A stretch of 7,878 bases of DNA from an uncultured Acetatifactor sp. (GTDB lineage: Bacteria > Bacillota > Clostridia > Lachnospirales > Lachnospiraceae), in assembly GCA_948896875.1 (NCBI GenBank), contig CAQUWW010000140.1, forward strand, positions 1 to 7,878. Reading direction: 5' to 3'. The position numbers and the translations under genes are program-made. The notes beneath the pieces were generated by a model. The model ran no database searches. It was not told where the DNA came from and saw only the letters and a list, made by a program, of their open reading frames with translations. Positions 1-6,415 of this stretch are shown one piece after another; within the stretch, counting starts at the first letter, position 1, and each line of letters starts with the position of its first letter.

Positions 1-1370
1 TTCTTTTCCACGGGCAAATCTAATTTCCTGTAATACTCCTGTATCCGCCCAAAATCTATCTTTCCTTCTTCTATGGCCTCCCTGCTGATGTAGCGTGACG
101 GTTTATTCATGATACGCAGCATGTGCGATCGCGTTCCCAGACCATGGGCCACCTGCAGATATGCTATAATATCCTGAACAATGAAGTGTTCATAGATACT
201 GACACTTCGCTCCTTCATCTCATAAGGGATATCCGCAGCCTTCAGCCTGGAGGCAAAACTCTGCATATAGGAATTGGTGCGAAAGAGAACGGCGCAGGTT
301 TCTCCGGTCAGAAGGTAGGAAGAAAGTCTTTGCAATAGATAACCATACTGCTGGTCACGTCCGCCAAATGCCTGTAATGTCACCGGCTTCCTGTCGGTTT
401 CTTTTTTCCTGTTTTCCGTCTGCTTATCTGCCGCCCGAAGCTTTTTGAGGAATCTGTCCTTATTTTCTTCAATGACAGCCAGTGAGGCCTGTACAATCTC
501 CTGTCTGCTCCTGTAATTGGTATCCAGTAAAAACTGCTTTGCCTGAAAGTCTACGGTAAAGCGTCTCAGGCATTCCGGCTGAGAGCCCCGAAAACCATAG
601 ATAGCCTGATCATCATCTCCCACGGCAAAAAGATTATAAGGTTTGGAGGACAGCAGCTTTACCGTTTCATACTGAACAGGGTTGATATCCTGAAATTCGT
701 CAATCAGAATATGGCTGAAGCGCTTTTGCCAGTAGGTTCTGGCTGCTTTGTTCTCCTGTAGCAGCATTTTGCATTCATAGAGCATATCATCGAAATCAAT
801 CCGTCCTGCTTTTTTCAGAGTATTTCCATATTCCCGGCAGATTTCTTCGAAGCAGGGCTGCCACTTTGCAGGTGCTTTTTCTTTGGCCGCAGTCATCTCC
901 ATTGTGTTTTTATAGAAACCGATGGCAGCCAGAATTTTGGCGGCTTCCTCCTTTAAATTGTCAGACTTGTCCTGGGTATCTTCCTTTTCGCGATCATCCA
1001 GTTGCTTTTCCCATTTTTGTAATATGGGAAGCAGGAGCTTGCTTTTCTCCGAACCCGTCAGGATTTTATTGGATTTCAACGTATTGGATTCTTTCAGAAT
1101 ATGGTAAAAGATGGAATGAAAGGTTCCGAAATGAACCGGATATACGGCGGCCGCCATTTCCTGAAAACGGTTCTGCATGGACAGAGCGGCTTCCTTCATA
1201 AAGGTAATCACCAGAATAGATTCGGGAGGAACACCCTGTTCCAGAAGGTAGAGAATACGATTGGTAATTGTGTAGGTCTTGCCGCTGCCCGGTCCCGCCA
1301 GGACAAGACATGGCCCATGTAAATGCATAATTGCAGCTTTCTGCGCCTCGTTGGCATTTGTGAGATCCAT
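1..1370 (-). CDS. UvrD/Rep-family superfamily 1 DNA helicase, partial (C-terminus beyond the window)
   Basis: ATP-dependent 3'-5' single-strand DNA translocase of the UvrD/PcrA/Rep class, used in repair or in clearing replication obstacles. I translated 456 uninterrupted codons from the ATG at 1370 to the left edge. Motifs: Q-type NEAQKAAI (7-14), Walker A AGPGSGKT (25-32), ITFMKEAA (55-62), GTFHS (82-86), RIDFDDM (190-196), motif II LIDEFQDIN (222-230), motif III VGDDDQAIYGFRGS (250-263), motif IV DTNYRS (283-288) and AVLFRTN (360-366). Motifs V and VI lie off-window. Departures from PcrA/UvrD consensus (DEFQDIN, GDDDQ, NKPSRYISR near 445) suggest a UvrD-like paralogue, not the main PcrA. 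AGGAA lies eight bases before the ATG. It is transcribed from its own promoter after gltX. Confidence 0.93.
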   Translation of the reverse strand, partial: MDLTNANEAQKAAIMHLHGPCLVLAGPGSGKTYTITNRILYLLEQGVPPESILVITFMKEAALSMQNRFQEMAAAVYPVHFGTFHSIFYHILKESNTLKSNKILTGSEKSKLLLPILQKWEKQLDDREKEDTQDKSDNLKEEAAKILAAIGFYKNTMEMTAAKEKAPAKWQPCFEEICREYGNTLKKAGRIDFDDMLYECKMLLQENKAARTYWQKRFSHILIDEFQDINPVQYETVKLLSSKPYNLFAVGDDDQAIYGFRGSQPECLRRFTVDFQAKQFLLDTNYRSRQEIVQASLAVIEENKDRFLKKLRAADKQTENRKKETDRKPVTLQAFGGRDQQYGYLLQRLSSYLLTGETCAVLFRTNSYMQSFASRLKAADIPYEMKERSVSIYEHFIVQDIIAYLQVAHGLGTRSHMLRIMNKPSRYISREAIEEGKIDFGRIQEYYRKLDLPVEK

Positions 1371-1468
1371 ATGATATTTTCCTTTCCTTACCTGTAACCT
1401 GTATTTCCTGTGGTTGGAAGTTCTTGATGATGTATCAGTAGAAGAATACCGAATAAAATGACTTTTTA

Positions 1469-1497
1469 ACTATAGCATACTTCAGAAATGATTTCAA
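1469..1497 (-). promoter_or_regulatory. Predicted sigma-A promoter of the UvrD-like gene
   Basis: On the minus strand TTGAAA (1497-1492), a 17-base spacer and TATAGT (1474-1469) match the housekeeping consensus, and TGC immediately before the -10 gives an extended -10. Start of transcription is expected near 1462, leaving an approximately 92-base leader before the ATG at 1370. I see no LexA-type palindrome over the promoter, so SOS control is not supported. Confidence 0.8.
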
Positions 1498-1533
1498 CTG
1501 TTTTTCTACTCTGCACTATTCACTGACTTGCCC

Positions 1534-1567
1534 ATAAGAAACAGTTCAGCGCCCTGTCTGAACTGTT
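1534..1567 (-). terminator. Likely second gltX terminator hairpin
   Basis: AACAGTTCAG (1567-1558) and CTGAACTGTT (1549-1540) form a perfect 10-bp stem with an 8-base loop, followed by UCUUAU after the stem's terminal UU. The stem is only 40% GC and the U tract is interrupted, so it may be a weak terminator. It stands between gltX and the next promoter, where transcription would be expected to stop. Confidence 0.55.
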
Positions 1568-1575
1568 ACGCCCAT

Positions 1576-1629
1576 AAAGTAAAGGACCGTGCGCATCTGA
1601 CTTCTGAAAAGCACAAAAACCGCACGGTC
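1576..1629 (-). terminator. Possible gltX terminator: inverted repeat with long loop
   Basis: GACCGTGCG (1629-1621) and CGCACGGTC (1593-1585) are perfect 9-bp GC-rich arms, starting 65 bases after the gltX stop. The loop is 27 bases, long for an intrinsic terminator, and the following CUUUACUUU is an imperfect U tract. It could act in either direction, as the other strand is followed by TCTCTTTC. Termination is a reasonable but unproven reading. Confidence 0.45.
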
Positions 1630-1694
1630 TCTTTCAATCTTCTGGTTCCCGATAGGAACATTCCGGATTAAGAATACGTTATTTCCCGCCTTTT

Positions 1695-3155
1695 TCAGCT
1701 CACGACGGTCTCCAGCATCCGGATTCCCTGCCGAATTCGATTCAGGGACTCTTCCTTTCCAAGGACTTCCATAATCTCTGTGGCGCCTGCCGGTGTGGTC
1801 TGCTTGCCGGAGACAGCCGTACGAATCGGCCACATGACATAGCCGTTCTTACAGCCCTTCTCCGCCACATACTTTGACAGAGTCTCATAAAGTGCGTCAT
1901 TGGTGTAATCCTCCTGCTTTTCCAGCAGAGGAAGGACTTCTCTGAGCACCTCAAGAGAGGACTGTACATTCGTCTTCATCTTCTTGTGCGTATACATGGC
2001 CGTATCATACTCCGGCAGCCTCTCAAAGAAATCTACCAGCTCCGGAATATCCGGAAAGACCTCGATACGCGTTTTCACCATTGCGGCAATCTTTTTCAGA
2101 TCGTATTCCTTTGTCAAAGCTTTTTTCAGATAGGGCTCCGCCTTTTCATAAAAGGCGTCAAAATCCATGGCTTTAATATATTCCCCGTTCATCCAGCGCA
2201 GCTTCACCATATCAAATACCGCCGGCGATTTGCTGATTCTGTGATAATCAAACTCCCGGATCAGCTCATCCAGAGAGAAGATCTCCCGATTCTCCTCGGG
2301 GCTCCAGCCAAGAAGCGCAATAAAGTTCACGATGGCTTCCGTCAGAAAACCCTGTTCCAGCAATCCCTCAAAGGACTCGCTTCCGCCTCGTTTCGCCAGC
2401 TTTTTGTGATTCTCGTCGGTAACCAGCGGCAGATGAATATATTTGGGAGGTTCCCATCCAAAAGCATCATAGAGACGGGTATACTTTGGGGAGGAGGACA
2501 GATATTCGTTGCCCCGGACCACATGCGTAATATTCATGGTGTGATCATCCACAACATTTGCAAAATTATAAGTGGGAAATCCGTCGGACTTGATCAGAAT
2601 CATGTCGTCCAGCTCCGCATTTTCCACGGTGATATCTCCGTACAGTTCATCATGAAAGGTAGTGGAGCCCTCCGAAGGATTGTTCTGACGAATGACAAAA
2701 GGTTTCCCCGCCGCCAGGTTTGCCTCCACTTCCTCCTTTGACAGAGAAAGGCAATGTTTATCATAGATGGAAATCTCCTTGCCCTCCACCACTTCTGTCT
2801 TCAGAGAGGCAAGCCTTTCCTTATCACAAAAGCAATAATAAGCCTCTCCCTTATCGATCAGCTCTTTTGCATATTTCATATAGATACCGGTCTTAATGCG
2901 CTCACTCTGCACATAAGGTCCATAACCGCCGTCCTTGTCCGGTCCCTCGTCGTGAATCAGACCTGTGGTCTTCAGCGTGCGGTAAATGATCTCTGTGGCT
3001 CCCTCCACATAGCGTCCCTGATCCGTATCTTCGATTCGAAGCATAAAATCTCCGCCCGCATGCTTTGCAATCAAAAATTCATATAAAGCCGAACGCAGGT
3101 TGCCAACATGCATTCTTCCTGTGGGACTTGGGGCATATCTTGTTCTGATTTTCAT
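1695..3155 (-). CDS. gltX: Glutamyl-tRNA synthetase (glutamate--tRNA ligase)
   Basis: Cytosolic class Ic aminoacyl-tRNA synthetase that charges tRNA-Glu with glutamate using ATP, of normal length at 486 residues. The Rossmann catalytic domain opens with RYAPSPTGRMHVGN (6-19, HVGN as the HIGH motif) and LRIEDTDQGR (39-48). RGNEYLSSSPKY (214-225) and the KMSKS-equivalent KLAKR (252-256) follow. LLGWSPEE (281-288) starts the stem-contact region, and the helical anticodon-binding domain ends with SGKQTTPAGATEIMEVLG (449-466). An insert has Cys108, Cys110 and Cys135 in the spacing of the E. coli zinc site, but Ser137 replaces the fourth ligand. AAAGGA lies ten bases before the ATG. It has its own promoter and likely ends at the hairpins downstream. 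Whether it also charges tRNA-Gln (non-discriminating, needing GatCAB) cannot be decided here. Confidence 0.97.
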   Translation of the reverse strand: MKIRTRYAPSPTGRMHVGNLRSALYEFLIAKHAGGDFMLRIEDTDQGRYVEGATEIIYRTLKTTGLIHDEGPDKDGGYGPYVQSERIKTGIYMKYAKELIDKGEAYYCFCDKERLASLKTEVVEGKEISIYDKHCLSLSKEEVEANLAAGKPFVIRQNNPSEGSTTFHDELYGDITVENAELDDMILIKSDGFPTYNFANVVDDHTMNITHVVRGNEYLSSSPKYTRLYDAFGWEPPKYIHLPLVTDENHKKLAKRGGSESFEGLLEQGFLTEAIVNFIALLGWSPEENREIFSLDELIREFDYHRISKSPAVFDMVKLRWMNGEYIKAMDFDAFYEKAEPYLKKALTKEYDLKKIAAMVKTRIEVFPDIPELVDFFERLPEYDTAMYTHKKMKTNVQSSLEVLREVLPLLEKQEDYTNDALYETLSKYVAEKGCKNGYVMWPIRTAVSGKQTTPAGATEIMEVLGKEESLNRIRQGIRMLETVVS

Positions 3156-3228
3156 ATGTTGTCATTCCTTTCGCATCACTTACGGCACAGGCTATGCAAA
3201 ACTGCCCTGCCTTTTTGTATTGGTTTTT

Positions 3229-3257
3229 ATTGTAGTCCTTTTTATAAAAAACTGCAA
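3229..3257 (-). promoter_or_regulatory. Predicted sigma-A promoter of gltX
   Basis: On the minus strand TTGCAG (3257-3252) and TACAAT (3234-3229) are separated by exactly 17 bases, an excellent housekeeping-sigma match. The -35 box starts three bases after the Lhr-like stop codon (3262-3260). Transcription would begin near 3222, giving a leader of about 67 bases. That leader holds only weak pairing (around 3185-3212) and is too short for a T-box. No intrinsic terminator precedes it, so read-through from the helicase gene is also possible. Confidence 0.75.
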
Positions 3258-3259
3258 TC

Positions 3260-5467
3260 TTAAAATCCCTCCATATCCCTTTTCAAACCCTCCAGATCCA
3301 GATAATCCTCAATGAACTGTTTCCTCAGAAGGGAATAGGGAATAAACTCATTGTATTTTCCATTGATCTGCACCTTGTCCGGCAGCGGAAGTTCATTCAG
3401 ATCCAATTCTGTATGGAGAATCTCCATGACAATATCCTGCAGTGCTTCCAAAGTGCCATCGAACAGGATCTCCAGATAAATGCTGGTATTCCAGGGGATT
3501 TTACTCCTGATTTTCCGATGGAGCAGCGCATAGTGGAGCGTGACCAGCTGCCTGGTTCCTATCCATGGAAATATGGCATATTTTTTGTCCGAAAGCGGGG
3601 TGATCAGATGCTCCAGGATACCGCTGTTTCTCGCAATGTACTGAATCTCCGCCAGTCTCTCGCTGCATCTGTCACTCAGATAGGGATACTCCCCATCCAC
3701 TTTCATCACGCTGCGCATTTTTCGGACAAGAACCGTATGAAACTCAGCTTCAAAGTCCCTGTCCCAATCCACTACGGAAATACCGGGAATCCGTTTGACA
3801 AAAATGACTTTGGATTTCACATTGATATCTACCGTCTCCCAGGACATACCCGCAAGCGCAAAACGGACCCCCACAGGATAGGGCTTGTCCACCGTGCCTA
3901 TCGTCCAGTTCTCGTCCTTCACCAGAAAATATTCCGGTGCAAGAAATACCGTCAGAAACTTGTGGCTGTTCACTTCCTTTTCCCCGGCCCGCCCGATTAT
4001 CAGACCTCCATGCTCCGTGCGCTCCAACTGTTCTATATCTATTAAATGCAGCAGTAGTTTCCGGTAATCCTCCTGAGAAATCTGTCGGAAACATCCAAGT
4101 GTCAGAACACTTTGAGCCAGCCCTGCGGCTGACATCTCGCCGTTGCTTTTCAGACAGCTCATGGTCTGATGATACAACAGATTATAGGCATGGTTTCTGG
4201 GCGGTATTGGCTCGATCCAATGTTCTCTCAGGTAAAGCTCCACAATGGCAATGGTCCGGATAAATTCCCAGTTGATGGGGCCCAGAATATCGGAGGAATT
4301 AATCTTGATACTTTCCACAAAGGTAAACAGCAGCTGTGGAATCTGTCCCCGCCTGCCGCATCGCCCCAGACGCTGCGCGAAGCTGGAAACATTTAGCGGC
4401 GCGCCGATCTGAACAGCCTGGTCAAGAGAACCGATGTCGATGCCCAGCTCCAGAGTCACGGTGGCTCCGGTGACGATTTTCTCCTCTCCGGATTTCATCT
4501 CATCCTCTGTGTTCTCACGAAGCAGCGCCGATACATTTCCATGATGCACCCGATAGACATCGGGTGCCTTATGTTTCATGGCAAGTTCTCTCAAGTTTGC
4601 CATAATGAATTCAATTTCTTCCCGGCTGTTGGCGAAGATAATGGTCTTTTTGTCCAAAGTCTGCTGAAACAGATATTCATAATGCTCTCTGTCCCCCATG
4701 TCACCGCCGGTATTGACATGAACCACATTCTCACTGCCGTTTCGCTCCACCATATCCCTTTTGTCTGCATAATTGACAAAACGTTCTATATGCAGGCGGA
4801 CACGCTTCTTTCCTTCCTTTACCAGAGGAGCCGCACATTCTCTTCCGGTGCCTGTGTTCAACCAGTTTTTAGCCAGTGAGACATCACCCAGGGTCGCAGA
4901 CAGGCCGATTCTCCTGGGATTGACCCCTGTCAATGCCCGCAGACGTTCCAGAACGCACAACAGCTGCAGGCCTCTCTCGTCCCGCATAAAATGGTGCACC
5001 TCATCTATAATGACAAAGCGCAGATCAGAAAAAAGCGAAAGGCAGGCCCCCCGTTTATTGGTCAGAAGACTCTCCAGGGATTCCGGGGTGATCTGGAGAA
5101 TGCCTTCCGGATGCTTTAGAAGCTTTTCTTTCCCGCTGACGGATGCATCTCCATGCCATTTGGTAACCGGAATATGGGAGTCCACAAGCAGCAGCTCCAG
5201 TCGTTTGAACTGGTCATTAATTAGCGCCTTCAGAGGAGAAATGTACAGAACCCCCACTGAGGCGGCCGGATGATTGGTAATTTCCGTGAGTACCGGCAAA
5301 AAAGCCGCCTCCGTTTTGCCGGAGGCGGTACCGGAAGAAAGCAGCAGATTATCATCGCTGTCAAATATCACTTCACAGGCCGCCACCTGATTCCCGTGCA
5401 GTTCCTCCCACTTGTTCTGATAGATAAAATCCTGGATAAAAGGGGCCAGTCTGTTGAATACATTCAT
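3260..5467 (-). CDS. Lhr-like DEAD/DEAH-box helicase (compact Lhr-Core type)
   Basis: Superfamily 2 ATP-dependent helicase of 735 residues, most like the core of Lhr, a 3'-5' DNA or RNA:DNA-unwinding repair helicase. RecA domain 1 spans about 1-205: Walker A TASGKTE (47-53), SPLKALINDQ (77-86), TPES (127-130), motif II DEVHHF (155-160) and SATLG (190-194). RecA domain 2 spans about 230-400: IIFANSREE (276-284), TLELGIDIGSLDQAVQIG (338-355, the Lhr-style motif V) and QRLGRCGRRG (365-374). A winged-helix-like and C-terminal domain fills about 405-735. It lacks the long C-terminal extension of E. coli Lhr (about 1,540 residues). It also has no four-cysteine DUF1998-type cluster, which argues against MrfA. 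The ATG at 5465-5467 has GGAGG seven bases upstream. It probably belongs to the recG-degV transcript. The substrate and the exact subfamily are inferred; a helicase is certain. Confidence 0.9.
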   Translation of the reverse strand: MNVFNRLAPFIQDFIYQNKWEELHGNQVAACEVIFDSDDNLLLSSGTASGKTEAAFLPVLTEITNHPAASVGVLYISPLKALINDQFKRLELLLVDSHIPVTKWHGDASVSGKEKLLKHPEGILQITPESLESLLTNKRGACLSLFSDLRFVIIDEVHHFMRDERGLQLLCVLERLRALTGVNPRRIGLSATLGDVSLAKNWLNTGTGRECAAPLVKEGKKRVRLHIERFVNYADKRDMVERNGSENVVHVNTGGDMGDREHYEYLFQQTLDKKTIIFANSREEIEFIMANLRELAMKHKAPDVYRVHHGNVSALLRENTEDEMKSGEEKIVTGATVTLELGIDIGSLDQAVQIGAPLNVSSFAQRLGRCGRRGQIPQLLFTFVESIKINSSDILGPINWEFIRTIAIVELYLREHWIEPIPPRNHAYNLLYHQTMSCLKSNGEMSAAGLAQSVLTLGCFRQISQEDYRKLLLHLIDIEQLERTEHGGLIIGRAGEKEVNSHKFLTVFLAPEYFLVKDENWTIGTVDKPYPVGVRFALAGMSWETVDINVKSKVIFVKRIPGISVVDWDRDFEAEFHTVLVRKMRSVMKVDGEYPYLSDRCSERLAEIQYIARNSGILEHLITPLSDKKYAIFPWIGTRQLVTLHYALLHRKIRSKIPWNTSIYLEILFDGTLEALQDIVMEILHTELDLNELPLPDKVQINGKYNEFIPYSLLRKQFIEDYLDLEGLKRDMEGF
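5290..5334 (-). other. Overlapping alternative hairpins (terminator/antiterminator-like) inside the Lhr-like gene
   Basis: In the sense RNA, CCGCCUCCG (5328-5320) pairs perfectly with CGGAGGCGG (5313-5305) across a six-base loop. It is followed by C and then six U (5303-5298), the form of an intrinsic terminator. A competing perfect 9-bp pairing joins CCGGCAAAA (5322-5314) to UUUUGCCGG (5301-5293); it would break the first stem and bury the U tract. The two cannot coexist. GTACCGG occurs as a direct repeat at both ends (5290-5296 and 5328-5334). The structure covers codons 47-58, including Walker A, starting about 139 bases into the gene. The base pairing is seen directly; any regulatory role is inference and coincidence is possible. 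Confidence 0.45.
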
Positions 5468-5506
5468 ATAGGATCCTCCGTGAAATGTATCATATGCAGG
5501 GTGATT

Positions 5507-6376
5507 TTAAACCCGGATTTTCCTGCAACAGGCAAAGGCCAACGCACCGGGGCCGATGTGACAGGCCACGCTCAGAGACAGAGCGTCGATATGGATATCG
5601 TATCCCGGGAAAACTTCCAGTATTTCCTGTTTATAGGCCTGCGCCGCTTCCAGATTCGCCGTATGTGCAATCTCAAGCCATATATGCTTATCTTCTGTCA
5701 TGCCTCCAAAACGGGTTTCAATGTCGTTTTTGATCGCATTGATCATAATGGATTTTCCCTGGTTGGTTGTTCTGGCCTTTGCAAAAGCATCCAGCTTTTC
5801 TCCCTGAATCTGCAGCACTGGCTTCAGCCGAAGCATGGTTCCGATGGCCGCGGCCGCGGGCGTAATCCTGCCGCCTTTTTTCAGATAATACAAGGTGTCC
5901 AGCATGATGTAGATACTGCTGTTGAACTTATCCGCCTCCAGAAACTCTTTGATTTCCTTTGCATTCTTCCCTTCTGCAGCCAGAAGCTTCGCATCCAGGC
6001 AGGACTGCCGCTGTGTGACGGAAATCCGCTGATTATTCACAACCTGAACCTTTCCCTGGTACTCCTGTGCGAGAATGACAGCGCTCTGGCAGGAGCCGGA
6101 CAGGCCGCTGCTCATGGGAATATGCACAATTTCATCATATTCTTTCAGCAAACTATCCCATAAATTCATAACAGATTCCGGGCTGGGCTGGCTTGTCCCA
6201 ATGTTGGCTCCGGAAGCCAGTCTCTCATAAAATTGTTCCTGCGTCAGATCAATGTCCTCATAAAAGGTCTGCTCATTAATCATAAAAGGCATGGGCAGGA
6301 CATAAATTCCCAGTTCCTTTCCGGCATTCTGGGTAATGCCGCTGTTACTGTCTGTTACAATCGCTATACCTGGCAT
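5507..6376 (-). CDS. DegV family protein (fatty-acid-binding, FakB-like)
   Basis: Cytosolic 289-residue protein of the DegV/FakB family. Members bind one fatty acid in a deep pocket, and some present it to the kinase FakA, giving acyl-phosphate for phospholipid synthesis. Family signatures are the N-terminal IVTDSNSGI (6-14), TSQPSP (61-66), the MSSGLSGS loop (88-95), DTLYYLKKGGRI (160-171) and the C-terminal HIGPGALA (273-280). There is no signal peptide or membrane segment. The ORF could open at an ATG ending at 6397, but an AGGAGGA ribosome binding site lies inside those first codons, five bases before the ATG at 6374-6376; the latter is therefore the start. The gene sits 39 bases after recG and 39 bases before the Lhr-like helicase, with no terminator between, implying co-transcription. 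Which lipid it binds, and whether it works with FakA, cannot be told from the sequence. Confidence 0.95.
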   Translation of the reverse strand: MPGIAIVTDSNSGITQNAGKELGIYVLPMPFMINEQTFYEDIDLTQEQFYERLASGANIGTSQPSPESVMNLWDSLLKEYDEIVHIPMSSGLSGSCQSAVILAQEYQGKVQVVNNQRISVTQRQSCLDAKLLAAEGKNAKEIKEFLEADKFNSSIYIMLDTLYYLKKGGRITPAAAAIGTMLRLKPVLQIQGEKLDAFAKARTTNQGKSIMINAIKNDIETRFGGMTEDKHIWLEIAHTANLEAAQAYKQEILEVFPGYDIHIDALSLSVACHIGPGALAFACCRKIRV

Positions 6377-6387
6377 AATTTCCTCCT
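6377..6387 (-). promoter_or_regulatory. Ribosome binding site that fixes the degV start
   Basis: On the minus strand AGGAGGA is followed by AATT and then ATG (6376-6374). The GGAGG core, at 6386-6382, is five bases from that start. It overlaps codons 4-6 of the longer possible ORF (M-F-I-Q-E-E), which argues against the upstream ATG at 6397-6395, since that one has no purine-rich site before it. Confidence 0.85.
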
Positions 6388-6415
6388 GTATAAACATGAT
6401 GGTATTATTTTACTG

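Larger units (their letters stand above)
1371..1694. other. Intergenic region between gltX and the UvrD-like gene
   Basis: This 324-base stretch holds no convincing protein or RNA gene. From gltX onwards it contains a long-loop inverted repeat (1585-1629), a second hairpin (1540-1567) flanked by 8-base direct repeats GCCCATAA (1530-1537 and 1570-1577), a strong promoter (1469-1497), and an approximately 90-base leader. The leader has three ACAGG copies (1391-1411 on the other strand as CCTGT) just before the ribosome binding site. Short ORFs crossing it run in a wrong frame of gltX and look like shadows. Confidence 0.7.

Noticed and set aside
124..131. GCGATCGC, the HIP1 repeat common in cyanobacteria
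   Set aside because: Only one copy was noticed, within coding sequence, and the gene set is clostridial in character, so it is a chance palindrome.
1986..2741. Plus-strand open frame of 251 codons inside gltX
   Set aside because: Fully antisense to a clear aminoacyl-tRNA synthetase, with no recognisable protein features or translation signal.
3156..3228. T-box or other riboswitch leader for gltX
   Set aside because: The predicted leader is about 67 bases, with no T-box consensus such as TGGNACCGCG, no specifier stem and no terminator hairpin.
3413..4045. Plus-strand open frame of 210 codons inside the Lhr-like gene
   Set aside because: Antisense shadow of a gene with intact helicase motifs; no initiation signals.
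5848..5859. 12-base perfect palindrome CCGCGGCCGCGG in degV
   Set aside because: It encodes part of an alanine run (GCG/GCC codons), so codon repetition explains it. A similar GCGGCCGC in the UvrD-like gene at 1147-1154 also falls in an alanine run.
5270..6163. Plus-strand open frame of 297 codons antisense to degV and the start of the helicase gene
   Set aside because: It lies opposite two well-supported genes, has no ribosome binding site or promoter that I can see, and its product shows no recognisable domain. It is most likely a shadow of codon bias.
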